Positions 23,041-33,771 of a DNA stretch of 64,000 nt are shown piece by piece. The position numbers were made by a program, and so were the translations under genes. The stretch covers positions 61,094,292-61,158,291 of the forward strand of contig CM069449.1 of assembly GCA_035610835.1 (NCBI GenBank), in the 5' to 3' direction. Source of the stretch: Ophiura sarsii (Eukaryota; Echinodermata; Ophiuroidea; Amphilepidida; Ophiuridae). The first letter of the stretch is position 1. Every line of letters starts with the position of its first letter. The notes under the pieces were generated by a model. That model was given only the letters and a program-made list of their open reading frames with translations. It was not told the DNA's origin and did not search any database.

Positions 23041-24678
23041 CTGTAAAGCAAACAAATATTTATTATTTTTCATTGAAGAGGAATAACATTTGGGTAATAT
23101 ATTAGTTAGGGATGAAATCATGTTTCAGTACAACACATTAAAATGAAATCATGTTTCAGTGTAGTATGTATGTATGTGCATCATTCTACATACAATAGCG
23201 TTTGCATCATATTCGTAGTTTACACGAGGGCAATGCCTGATAATTTAAATAAACATGCATACGCGCATTGTGCAAGTTGTAGATTGGAGATCCACATTTA
23301 CTCTGAAACACTATTTCATAGATAAGACAAAATCCAAATAAAACATAAAACGTAACAGTTTCATTAGACAATTTTTTAAAACTATAAAATATGACCCAAT
23401 TAAAATAAAGAACAAGTTAATTCCGTTTTTTGTTGAAAAGTCAATGTTATTGTATCGTAACAGCATATTATGATTATCCACAACGCACGTAATGTATGTG
23501 CGTGCGATCGCTTAGCTTAGAGCCTAAACACATTACCCGTGTGGTGCAGTTCGATCAATATGTTGGTATCCATAACATAGAGGTTTATCTCAAATTAAAA
23601 ACGCTTATATTACATAAGATTTTGTTCTTCTCAATTTTATAAAGTTGATTTTACCAAAATAACAACATACATAAACAAACATATTAAAATATTCATGAAT
23701 TGGTAACATTTATCCATACATACTCTGGGATCGCATAATGCAATATTGGAATTTTAAAAAAAATGCACTCACACTGAGTGCAAATTCACTGACACTAAAG
23801 ATAAATAATGCACCTAACCAACCAAATATCTTGAATCTTTGCATTTTATTTAATGCATTGGACGGAAGCTATTATGGACCCATCAATTTCTCGAGGGGGA
23901 CAAACCAAAATGATGGCCAAAACGTGTGTTTGCGCAGTGTTTTGAGCAGTTAAACAATGACATTTCCCAACATTTTTCACTTTAGAATAATTTTGAAGGG
24001 TGAAAGTCAAAAGTGAAGGGTATTTGACCGTATTTCACCCTTTGTATGTGGTGAGAGAAAACACTGGGACCTTTGGTGGTGATAACAGCAATTAATAATG
24101 TTCAACCATTTCTGTGTTATAGTAAAAATTGAGGCTTCCTAGTTTAAATCAATTTTGCACATGGTTTCAAATTGCTATCATATTTCAAAAATAAATAAGC
24201 CAAGTCTTTAATTCCACATAATTTGATACCAAACAGTCATTTTTTTGTAAACTGCAAACATATTGATAAAATTGTGGAAATAAAGGGTATTTATAATATA
24301 GTACAGGTGAGGTGAAAATGGCTGTCAAAATGGGTAAATCTTTATACATGTAGCACCCTTTACTTTTGATCAAATGATCAGTCTGATTAACAAATCAACA
24401 TATCTTCCATTCTTTATCAAGGCAATTCCACATGATAATAGAAGGATGCTGCTATTACGTATTGCAGATGTTTTAGGTCAATACTTAATTTGGTCAAAAG
24501 TTTAAAGCTAGCCTACCACTTTGGTAGTTCACCACAGACGAAATGGTCATACATGTATTAATGTACACCTGTTCACTTGTATGTATTGTAACCTTATAAA
24601 TTCCCAAGAGAATCGGAGGTGGTTAAACAGCCAGAGTGGTAGCATGCCTTTAAGCTCTAACTAAAATCATGTGCTTAC
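23041..24678 (-). other. Intron of the CACTA transposase gene
   Basis: Lies between donor AAG|GTAAGC (exon end 24679) and acceptor TTTACAG (23041). It is AT-rich, with no exon or repeat pair recognised. Near 24000 an AAGTGAAGGGTATTT stretch resembles one at about 48360-48430, probably a shared dispersed repeat fragment. Confidence 0.65.
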
Positions 24679-26409
24679 CTTGATTTTACTCTCCATAGTA
24701 GGCATTAGCCATGGTTTAGTGAAAATTGGTCCATTCTTTATGGCATATCCTGGAGGATACTGTATCATGGTTGCCCGGGAGTTGCAGATCTTCAGTTGTT
24801 CAGGTGTCATTTGCCATGGTGCATGTGGTAGTTAGTCATTAGTAGCCCATGATTCTGGAAACCTCATGAAGCTCTCTTCTGCTGTTCTGATTTTGGCATT
24901 GTTATTCTTGGCTGTTATAAGATTTAATATTGTCCCAAGCATATCTGAAATGCTATGTGCTGGATCAGGGGACATTTGGTTTATCCTGTCGTGCTCTTTT
25001 TGGCGTAACAAGGAATAAGAACCTTTTATTCCCATTTCTTTCCTGAGTTTGTCCTTTCTTGATTTTACTGTAAGTTCATCATATGTTTGCCGCAGGTACA
25101 CCTCATCTGCTTTTGTAAATTTAGCTGGAGGAGGTTCTTTATTGTCCTCTTTGTGAGGAAACAGAGCATTCTTTTTTCGAAGTTGACTATCTTGTGGTAA
25201 AAATTGTCTATTGCATATATGAAGTGTCTTACTCAAGTCCTTGCAATATACTCCAACCTCTCTGCAAAAAGGGCATGCCCTTATAGATGCTTGTCCTGGC
25301 ATTTGCAACAGTTTGCAGAATGCAGGTAGGTCTGCAATGTGGTAAAGAACTCTTATCTTCACCTTGACTGGAGCTTTTGCATATGCATCATACATCTTGG
25401 CATCTGTGAGTTCCAACATTTCATCCACAAGTATATCTATATATGGGTCCATATTGGCTGGTTCTGCTGGTCCATGTCCGGGAACAATTCCTATTAACAT
25501 CATAGGACCTAAAAGAGTCCTGTACTGGTAGGGTAGAGAAAACCAAGTAAGGATGATAGGCCAGATGGATTTTTGGTTGGCATCATTGCGATTGGGATTA
25601 AGCCCGTCGGTGAAAAGTCCGAGTGGAACACCACCGTTACCATAGCCATCCATTGATTCCCCTGACTCAAACCACTTTTTGAACTGTTTTCCATCTTGAA
25701 CGTCTTTGATATCTCCAGAGGTGTTTAGCTTCAAGTTATTTAAGCTTAAGTTGTCAGCCTGAATAAGTTTGGCAAGATTTGTTTCACCAAACCATCTAGC
25801 AAGACGTGGTCCAACAGGCATGTAGACATATGTCTTTTTAGCACTACTTTTCCCCTCTGACCACCGGCTAGATCTGCAATCAGGGCAAATGGATGCTTGC
25901 GAATAGTCCCTGCCATCAGCATACTTCCTGTATATGATGCAATCATTCTCGCATACATCATATTTCTGTAGAGGTACAACATACGGACCGATTAGTTTGC
26001 GAGCTTCCGAATAAGATGCTGGTATGCAGTTTGGTTTAGGTGTGGCTGACTTCAGGGTTGCAAGGTTCTGATTTAGATTTTTCTTAGTCATGCCATTGTT
26101 TGATGTGAAGAGCAAGAATTGCTTGGCTACCACTTGCAACAGGGATTGTGTAGCACCTGGGTAGGCTGGTGTTGCGGCTATACCTCTGGAATATAGAGTT
26201 GGGTCATAGTCAAAAGTCCAACGACTTGATGTTTCTGATATGCTTCCATCACTTCCATCACTTGTGCGGGCCTTCTTCCTGGTCTGAGATACAGTATAGT
26301 ATTCATGGGCAAGTTTTCTGTGAGCTATCAATGCTTTTCTACCTCTTTTCTTTCCATTGCATCTCTTCACATGGCAGTAGCAACAACCTGGTTCTGATGA
26401 TGTATATAC
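24679..26409 (-). CDS. CACTA (EnSpm) transposase, main exon (Tnp2-like), with in-frame stop
   Basis: A 577-codon exon from acceptor CTTTCATAG to donor AAG|GTAAGC. No initiator ATG is needed: the frame is open from the splice site and begins within a cysteine/histidine cluster (CCYCH, then KRCNGKKRGRK), so upstream exons must exist. Counting from codon GTG at 26370, a zinc-binding C140/C144...C162/C165 set (CENDC, CPDC) is followed by YVYMPVGPRLARWF (181-194), the FTDGLNP motif (253-259) and SIWPIILTWFSLP (268-280). This order is that of the Tnp2 transposase family. A second CPFC cluster follows near residue 366. A TAA at 24832-24834 is followed in the same frame by about 51 open codons (LPHAPWQMTPEQLKICNSR...) that also fit the family, so the stop is probably an inactivating mutation. 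No CACTA-type element ends were found. Confidence 0.85.
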
Positions 26410-26514
26410 CTATGAAAGGAAGATATAAAAAAAAAAATCCAAGAATTAATATATTTACATTTATGCCACCGCTGGGTGTGCATTAAAACACACAATTTTT
26501 CAATGTTCCATAAA

Positions 26515-27512
26515 TCCCTAACCCTACTACACCATACAAAATCTTACAAAATAAAACTCCACATGCGTGCTGCTGCATTGGCTCGATTACGTCACCTACC
26601 CCAGGCATAGGTGGGCATGAAGTGTGTGCCCGCATATGCCCTGGGGAGTTAGCTCAGTTGATAGGGGCACAGACTGGGGTGCGGATGGTCCCGAGATTGA
26701 ATCCCAGGGGTGCTAGGTGATTTTTCGGGTCAAACAAATTGTACTTTTTCCCCCTCCCCGATACACGCAAAACATAGCTGTGGGAGTTTTTCAATGTTCC
26801 TTAAAACACACAATTTTTTAATGTTCCATAACTTTAACCCCACTACACCATACAAAATCTTAAAAAATCTCCATGCGCGTGCTGCTGCATTGGCTTGATT
26901 ACGTCACCTACGCCAGGCATATCTGGGCATGAAGTTTGTGCCCGTATATGCACTGGGGAGTGCGGATGGTCCCAGGATAAAATCCTGGGGGATACTCGGT
27001 GATTTTTCAGGTTAAAAAAATTGTACTTTTCCCCCTCCCCCGATTCACGCAAAAACTTAGCCATGGGAGTTAGGGTTAAAACACACAATTTTTCAATGTT
27101 CCTTAAAACACACAATTTTACAATGTTCCATAACCCTAACCTAACCCCACTACACCATACAAAATCTTACAAAATAAAACTCCACGCGCGTGCTGCTGCG
27201 TTGGCTCGATTATGTCACCTACCTCAGGCATATGTGGGCACGAAGTTTGTGCCCGAATATGCACTGGGAGTTAGCTAAGTTGATAGGGGCACAGACTGGG
27301 GTGCAGATGGTCCCGGGATCAAATCCTGGGGGATGCCCGGTGATTTTTCGGGTTAAAAAGAATTGTACTTTTTCCCCCTCCCCCGATACACGCAAAGACA
27401 TAGCTATAGCTGTGGGAGTTAGGGTTAAAAAACACAATTTGTCAATGTTCCTTAAAACACACAATTTGTCAATGTTCCATATAATATAAACCCAACCCCA
27501 CTACACCATACA
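26515..27512 (+). repeat. Tandem array of family-1 tRNA-like elements
   Basis: Three copies (about 26514-26788, 26834-27075, 27134-27425) and a fragment (27488-27512) lie head to tail, separated by a spacer with ACACACAATTTTTCAATGTT. Each starts with CCCTAACCCCACTACACCAT-like sequence and usually ends TTAGGG. Copies 1 and 3 keep TTAGCTCAGTTGATAGGGGC plus GGGATTGAATCCC or similar. Copy 2 has lost the box A segment, and copy 1 lacks its TTAGGG end. The shared spacer shows that element and spacer were amplified together, not inserted one by one. Confidence 0.8.
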
Positions 27513-27815
27513 ACTGGGTTTTAGGTAGTAGGCTACAAATTTCTTGGTATCTGCAGCTACCCAGCTAAATTTAAAAGCATAAATTAAAAGTATAAATTGT
27601 TATGGTATCTGCGGCTGCCTCTTAAAAATGCATTGTTGGACCGATTATTGGACATAGATTAGCTAAAATATATTATGGGTCGTTCTTTAAAAGGCCTGTT
27701 GCGAATTGTTTTTTTCGCGGGCAACCTCTGGATGCATGTGCATGAATGTTGATGACAATATTTTCAAATGTTAGAATTTTTGCTGCTATATAATATCTTA
27801 ATAAAAAGTCTCAGT

Positions 27816-28070
27816 CCAAATTAGCGTAATATCATCAATATCGGATATTCTGGCTATTAAGATAATAGCTAATTAGTCGATAATAGCTAATTAGCTGCTA
27901 ATATCTTAATAGCGCAAAGCAAAGTAATAAAACAAAGTTTTGATCATTTCAAAAAAGTCCAAATTAGCGTAATATCGGATATTCTGGCTATTAAGATAAT
28001 AGCTAATTAGCCGCTAATATCTTAATAGTGCCTACTTTCATTTAAAAAAGTTTCGTTAATTTCAAAAACA
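27816..28070 (+). repeat. 120-bp ATTAGC repeat, about two units
   Basis: Units carry AAATTAGCGTAATATCGGAT, TTCTGGCTATTAAGATAATA, GCTAATTAGCCGCTAATATC and TTTTGATAATTTCAAAAAA. The unit contains internal palindromes (GCTATTAAGATAATAGC, GCTAATTAGC). Further copies at 29152-29187, 29462-29565, 44995-45130, 47956-48106, 49093-49419, 49653-49930 and 52255-52345. Confidence 0.85.
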
Positions 28071-28071
28071 G

Positions 28072-29151
28072 TTAAGGGAAGTGTCAACCCTATTATTTTG
28101 ATGATCAACTTTTGCTTCTAAGTTTGAGAATATTGAATAAATACATATAAAAGTATACATTTATAGAAAGGAAATTTGATTAGGAATCCAATGGTGATAT
28201 CCTTGTGATACCAAATAAACTAAATTTTGAGAAATGAACCAAAAAGCGATTTTCTTTTTTTTTACCCCAAATTTTTCACTATAAAATATAAAAAAATGGT
28301 AATTTGTTCTAATATACATTTTTGTAAACAAGACAATTTTGTCTAGGAAGCAATTTTTTTCTTTTTCCAAAATAAGGCTTAGTTTTGGAAATATTGCTAA
28401 AAACATCGGAAAAGTGTAAAAGTTGTGTTTTTTGCATACATTTCGCTAGAGTTTAAAATCCATAATCGAAAAAATAAAAATTGCCTCCTAGCCCTGAAAG
28501 TCCTCACAAGGGTATTAAAAGTTTCCCTGATAGTTTGATATTTTTTTAGTTATGTTGTCTGAAAATACGTAAAATTCCTTCAAATTTGAACTTCTAGAAA
28601 ACATCGATTTAGTTAAAATATTGACCTTTTCCACCATTTAAAGCTAAATGTTCACGGAATACATGGGCGTGTGACCTAAAAAAGGAGTATACTATTATGA
28701 ACAATCAAAATAAACTATCAGAATCAATTTATATTGTCACAATGTGAAGAAATTGGAAGAAAACTGAAATTTAAATGATCGTAAGATTGGCCTTTGTTTA
28801 CATTTTTAGACCTTGTTTTGCGCTCTTTTGTTTTTCGCGTCTACGTCGCGGATATTAAGCGGCGCGTCTAATATTATGCACGGGAAGTTTCAGCGCGCGA
28901 CGCAATGATCGAACAGCTGTCGCAGCATTTGAAAATCGCGGAACTCCGCTTAAATTCCCGTCAAATAACCATGCGCATTTTCCTGGCTCAAACTTACCAA
29001 AACAACAATTTAAAACCACCCAAAAGAACGGGAAATAATCCGATTAGTAACTTATGATGGTAATGATAGTGTACATATAAAAGTATAAAATAATAGAGAA
29101 ATATGAAATTCAATTTTTAAAACAAGTGCCGGGTTGACACTGCCCTTAAAT
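28072..29151. mobile_element. 1.1-kb TIR element inserted in the ATTAGC repeat
   Basis: TTAAGGGAAGTGTCAACCC at the left faces GGGTTGACACTGCCCTTAA at the right. The flanks (TTTCAAAAACAG and TCCAAATTAGC) join into the normal repeat TTTCAAAAAAAGTCCAAATT seen in uninterrupted copies, so everything between is an insertion. No coding region; a CG-rich patch with TTTCGCGTCTACGTCGCGG lies near 28835. Superfamily unclear. Confidence 0.7.
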
Positions 29152-29187
29152 CCAAATTAGCATAATATCGGATATTCTGGCTATTAA

Positions 29188-29461
29188 CCCTAACCCCCCT
29201 GAGTGCTAAAAAATGCTAATCCAAAGTCCCTCTCCAAACGCATGCGCCGTCGGTTTTCGATGACGTAGTCAACCGAGCCTATACAATGAGTGCAGTATAC
29301 TGCACGAATGTGTAGCTGAGGGCCGTGGCTTAGTGGTGGGAAGGTGGGGCTTGATAACGGAGGGTCCCCGGATCGAATCCCGGCAGGTTCCCGGAGATTT
29401 AGTTGGTGTTTTTTCCTCGAAAATTGTGATCCCGGTCAAAAATCCTAAACCGGGGTTAGGG
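29188..29461 (+). mobile_element. TTAA-type element with tRNA-like core (family 2)
   Basis: Starts CCCTAACCCCCCTGAGTGC and ends CCGGGGTTAGGG. It sits in the ATTAGC repeat with TTAA on the left (29184-29187) and TTAT on the right (29462-29465); the uninterrupted repeat reads CTATTAAGATAATAG, so TTAA is the target and one copy has mutated. The core (about 29322-29395) reads GCCGTGGCTTAGTGGTGGGA, a tRNA-like 5' half with box A, and later GGATCGAATCCCGG, a box B. It differs from family 1. Confidence 0.8.
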
Positions 29462-29565
29462 TTATGATAATAGCTGATAAGCCGCTAATATCTTAACTTT
29501 CATATTAAAAAGTTTTGATAATTTCAAAAAAAGTCCAAGTCCAAATTAGCGTAATATCGGATTTC

Positions 29566-30152
29566 CAGCATGACAGATGGGACAAAATGAAGCTACTTTC
29601 TTTATTTTAAAGGGGCATAGAAAGATACGTACGTATGGGAGTGCGTCCTCAATTAGGCCAACAACAAAAAAGTTGTTTGTTTGTCCACGTCCGACCGACC
29701 GTGTACCTAGGTGCCGACCGTATTACTTTTTATTTTCGATAATTTTTTTAAAACAAATTTTTGAGCAATTTGAATGGCCAAACGGACCGTTTTATTCCTT
29801 ATTTCGTATGATATCGTCAATCTGGTATTTGCAACACCATCCCCAATTCGCAATCCCGTGTAACATGATGTTTACTGCATGAACTTGGCACTCGCGGCCC
29901 GCGGGGACTATTAAAAGGACTAAATGAAAATTAGTGATCGCACGTGCAAGTGATGTCATTTTTATACTAAAAACGCAGTGTGAGAAAATATGAAAAATCT
30001 AGTTACGGTTAATATTTGTTCCCAAAATGTTGCTCAACGGCATGAATATTAATTTTAACATAGTATATAACAATTTTTGGGGTAGTTAGTACGGGGAAAT
30101 AGGTTTAGCAATACTTTCACGTATATATTTCTAGCAAAACTTCAACACAACG
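29566..30152. other. Intergenic with MITE fragment
   Basis: AAAGGGGCATAGAAAGATAC and GGGAGTGCGTCCTCAATTA (29610-29657) resemble the left end of the MITE at 63205-63606. No gene is supported. Confidence 0.45.
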
Positions 30153-30156
30153 TTAT

Positions 30157-30625
30157 GGGGGACAGCACTAAATAAACCGCCCATTGGATTACATGTAAAT
30201 TTGGGCTAAAAGAGTCGCTATTTTGGGCCCTTAGTAACCATTTTTGGAATGTCTCGAATGCTTTATTCTAATAAACAAACATTCAAATTTCATGAAATCG
30301 TCAAGAAGTGTTACACCTTCCAATTACATTTTACGATACGATCATTTAAACAGCGCCACCCCTATTTTCAGCCCGGACGCTCGCCTTCTAACCGCCTCCG
30401 ATCACGTGTGTTCATCCACGTGATAAATTGTCAATACTATCGAAAATCAATATTTTGCAATATCCTGATCAAAGTACAAGAGATCATCTTTCATTTTAAT
30501 TATGAAATGCTACCCTTACGCCAAACTGATTCCCAAAGGACCCCATTAATCACAAAATCGTTTTTGTTTTTGCCGGAACTTACTACCATAACACAAAACG
30601 AGGAGTGATTTAGTGCTGTGCGCCC
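30157..30625. mobile_element. 469-bp MITE (GGGGGCACAGCACTAAAT ends), copy 1
   Basis: Ends GGGGGACAGCACTAAATAAA and inverted ATTTAGTGCTGTGCGCCC are flanked by TTAT (30153-30156, 30626-30629). A near-identical second copy is at 42707-43542. Copy 1 lacks the palindrome nested in copy 2 and so gives its empty site. Reading frames through it are not conserved genes. Confidence 0.8.
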
Positions 30626-30843
30626 TTATAATTATAACACACAATAAAAAAATAAAAACTTTTTTTGTTGGCATTTTTGTAAACACCAAGTAATACCAAG
30701 ATAAACTGTCAAAATAGTTAATTTATATACCACCTCTAACTAAAGTTATGTTACTTAACGCATCGATACTCAATTTGTAATGTTCGAATTTTGGGCACTT
30801 TAAGGCCATTTTGCAGAATGTCTATAGATGTTTTTATAATCTC

Positions 30844-31210
30844 TGTAGTGTTCTATGCGTTCGGAAACGGGACTACAATAATTATCACCTGCTGTGGATT
30901 CAACATCGCATTTTACTTTGACCGTTACCTCTTCTACTCGAACTCCACGATATCCATGCATAAACGAGTCGATAAAGTCTTCTCTAAGGTTGAATTATCT
31001 ATACAAACATCCTTTATTCTCCAAACGAAGTTACAAAAGTTATCGGAAATTAGGTGAAAGACGGTTTCGCGTCGTATATTTCATGCGAGTCGCCATATTG
31101 AATCAACTTTTTCCCATCATGCAATACAAACATTAAAGGGGTAATTTACGTTTTGGTTGAGCGACTCTGACAATAAAACTTGATACCAAAAATAGGGTTT
31201 GGACATTACA
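30844..31210 (-). repeat. BEL/Pao 3' LTR
   Basis: 367 bp, TG...CA on the minus strand, with an AATAAA polyadenylation signal at 31013-31018 (minus). No difference from the 5' LTR was found on reading the two side by side. Confidence 0.95.
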
Positions 31211-31220
31211 TTCCCACCCC
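31211..31220 (-). promoter_or_regulatory. Polypurine tract of the BEL element
   Basis: Minus-strand GGGGTGGGAA abuts the 3' LTR; a purine run here primes plus-strand DNA synthesis in LTR retroelements. Confidence 0.75.
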
Positions 31221-32568
31221 GATCGCACTACTTTATGGGCGATATACATACATACTTTGAAAATGTCCAAAACATATAATGCTCCTTTAAACTTCTATAG
31301 TGTTCCTTTAAACTTTGAACATTCAAACATTAAACCTTGATTATAAACATTATCTAGGTAAACAGTCACGATAAGTAGTCTTACAGTATAAGACATGCAT
31401 GAGTGAACGCTAAATCATTAACTATAATCTAAACATTTACAAGCTTTGCACATTGGTTTGATGTGCATAACAGCCCTGAACAACAATTTGGAATTTGGTT
31501 CTGTCCAAAATGCCAAAACAAAGTCTCAATATGAGATAAATAGTGTACAATCAATATGCAATCTGATTTCTATGAAAATTTGAGAAACCTTTGACATTGC
31601 ATTGTCCTAATTGTTCTTAACAAAAGAGGGTAACATCAACATTAATAATCACTTTGATTCCAATAGTAATGCCATGTGTAAATCTTTGTGTGGCACAAAA
31701 TATGAGTCAAATTAAACAATGTATCATTGTTTTCCAAGGAATCTGATAATGAATCACAGACGGCAGTCTGTACAATGTATCTATTAAGTAATGCATTGCA
31801 GCTGCTGACATTAAATCCAATGTAATTTATAAACACATATTAGTGATCTTTACTTCTTTTACAGTCTGTAAGTGTCTTTGCACAGTCTATCTGAAATGAT
31901 TCTTATTCATTGAATCATAAGCGCACTGATTAAATATCCGCAAGTGTTATGGCTGATGCTGCGCTGTCAGTCTAAACCTTTTAAATATTGAACAATTCTG
32001 AATGCTCAGCTAGCAATCTGCATGTGCACAAGTAATTTGGCAAAAAAGTGAAACCCTTGAAGTTTATGCAAAATTTGAAAAAATTAATAAATAAACCACA
32101 ATACTGTATCAAGCTAAACAAACAATGATAGGTGTGCCTGCAGTTTGCTATCTCTGAACGTCTATAATTAACATAATATTATAACATAGAGACACAGCTC
32201 TTGCTATCAATAACAGTGATATGACACTTGTTGGTTGAGTCTGGTTGAATAATGACATCTGTGGATCTGTCGGTGGTGTCACTTTGTTGATCAATGTCAA
32301 CAATTAAAATCAGACTGACCAGGTCTGTGTGGTGTGAATGCTTTTTCAGATGTATTCACGCATCTGGCAAGTGTTGTGATGTAATTGCAACTATAAAGTT
32401 GACATGTGAATTTGCTGGCAATTTGGTTTGTTTTGGTTGCATAAACAATGAACTTTAAACACACTAATGCAAAACTCACAACATTTTAACATTTCTAATT
32501 TCTATAAAACTATTCAAACCTAAACGTGGTCAAAGATAATCACTGATCTTTTCTTAATACGATAACCG
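31221..32568 (-). other. BEL 3' non-coding region, no ORF recognised
   Basis: AT-rich stretch between the 69-bp array and the polypurine tract, where some retroelements carry an envelope-like gene. Only short frames are present and none has signal or membrane features I could support. Confidence 0.6.
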
Positions 32569-33595
32569 CAGTCACATGTCAGACTGCAGAATAGTTCACT
32601 ACCATGTTTCATAGGTCTATATCGCTCCTAACAAAAGGTTGCAGTCAACATGTCAGACTGCTGAATTGTTCACAACCATGTTGTACACAGCACCTTCCAG
32701 CATAACTGGGCAGTCAACATGTCAGACTGCGGAATTGTTCATAAACATGTTTCACACTGCGGCTCCCAGCATGTGCAGTCAACATGTCAGACTGCAGAAT
32801 TGTTCACAACCATGTTGCACACTGCGGCTTCCAGCATAACTAGGCAGTCAACATGTCAGACTGCAGAATTGTTCACAACCATGTTGCACACTGCGGCTTC
32901 CAGCGTAACTGGGCAGTCAACATGTCAGACTGCAGAATTGTTCACAACCATGTTGTACACTGCAGCTTCCAGCGTAAATGGGCAGTCAACATGTCAGACT
33001 GCAGAATTGTTCACAACCATGTTGTACACTGCGGCTTCCAGCGTAACTGGGCAGTCAACATGTCAGACTGCAGAATTGTTCACAACCATGTTGTACACTG
33101 CGGCTTCCAGCGTAACTGGGCAGTCAACATGTCAGACTGCGGAATAGTTCACAACCATGTTGTACACAGCACCTTCCAGCATAACTGGGCAGTCAACATG
33201 TCAGACTGCAGAATTGTTCACAACCATGTTGCACACTGCGGCTTCCAGCGTAACTGGGCAGTCAACATGTCAGACTGCAGAATTGTTCACAACCATGTTG
33301 CACACTGCGGCTTCCAGCGTAACTGGGCAGTCAACATGTCAGACTGCAGAATTGTTCACAACCATGTTGCACACTGCGGCTTCCAGCGTAACTGGGCAGT
33401 CAACATGTCAGACTGCAGAATTGTTCACAAATCACAACCATGTTGTACACTGCGGCTTCCAGCGTAACTGGGCAGTCAACATGTCAGACTGCAGACTTTC
33501 ACAACCATGTTGTACACTACGACTTCCAGCGTAACTGGGCAGTCAACATGTCAGACTGCAGAATTGTTCACAACCATGTTGCACACTGCGGTGAC
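32569..33595 (-). repeat. 69-bp tandem array, about 15 copies, in the BEL element
   Basis: The unit begins CAGTCAACATGTCAGACTGC, continues AGAATTGTTCACAACCATGT and ends near GCGGCTTCCAGCGTAACTGG. Starts are spaced 69 bases apart over most of the array (32845, 32914, 32983, 33052, 33121, 33190, 33259, 33328, 33397), with small indels at both ends. Each unit can pair internally: GCAGTC with GACTGC, and CAACATG with CATGTTG. Because 69 is divisible by three, long frames open on the strand antisense to the element; these are artefacts. Confidence 0.95.
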
Positions 33596-33771
33596 TGGTA
33601 GTAAAAGATGGCCACAGTGGTGCTATGGTACAAATGCCACAGCAGCTATAGCAATGTGTTCATTGTGTACATTGTTTTGCACCTTTGAGTCTCTTGCGTA
33701 GTCATAACACCCTGGCCGCATACGATTCAAATCATGCCGTTCAACCAAAGTTTCTTGCATGACTTCGCTAA

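Noticed and set aside
26515..27425. Functional tRNA genes
   Set aside because: Box A/B-like motifs are present but the segments do not form a full cloverleaf by eye and occur only within repeated mobile elements.
30249..31136. Frames of 80 to 119 codons near 30.2-31.1 kb (again at 41 and 43 kb)
   Set aside because: They lie in the LTR or in the duplicated MITE and have no recognisable domain; their repetition reflects element copies.
32569..33595. CRISPR-like array
   Set aside because: Units are contiguous 69-bp tandem repeats with no unique spacers, inside a eukaryotic retrotransposon.
32639..33701. Long open frames (64 to 204 codons) in three plus-strand frames
   Set aside because: They run through the 69-bp array; a period divisible by three keeps all frames open. 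They are antisense to the retroelement and repeat one peptide.
31211..33771. Envelope-like gene in the BEL element
   Set aside because: No frame with signal peptide or membrane segment; the space is the 69-bp array and AT-rich sequence.
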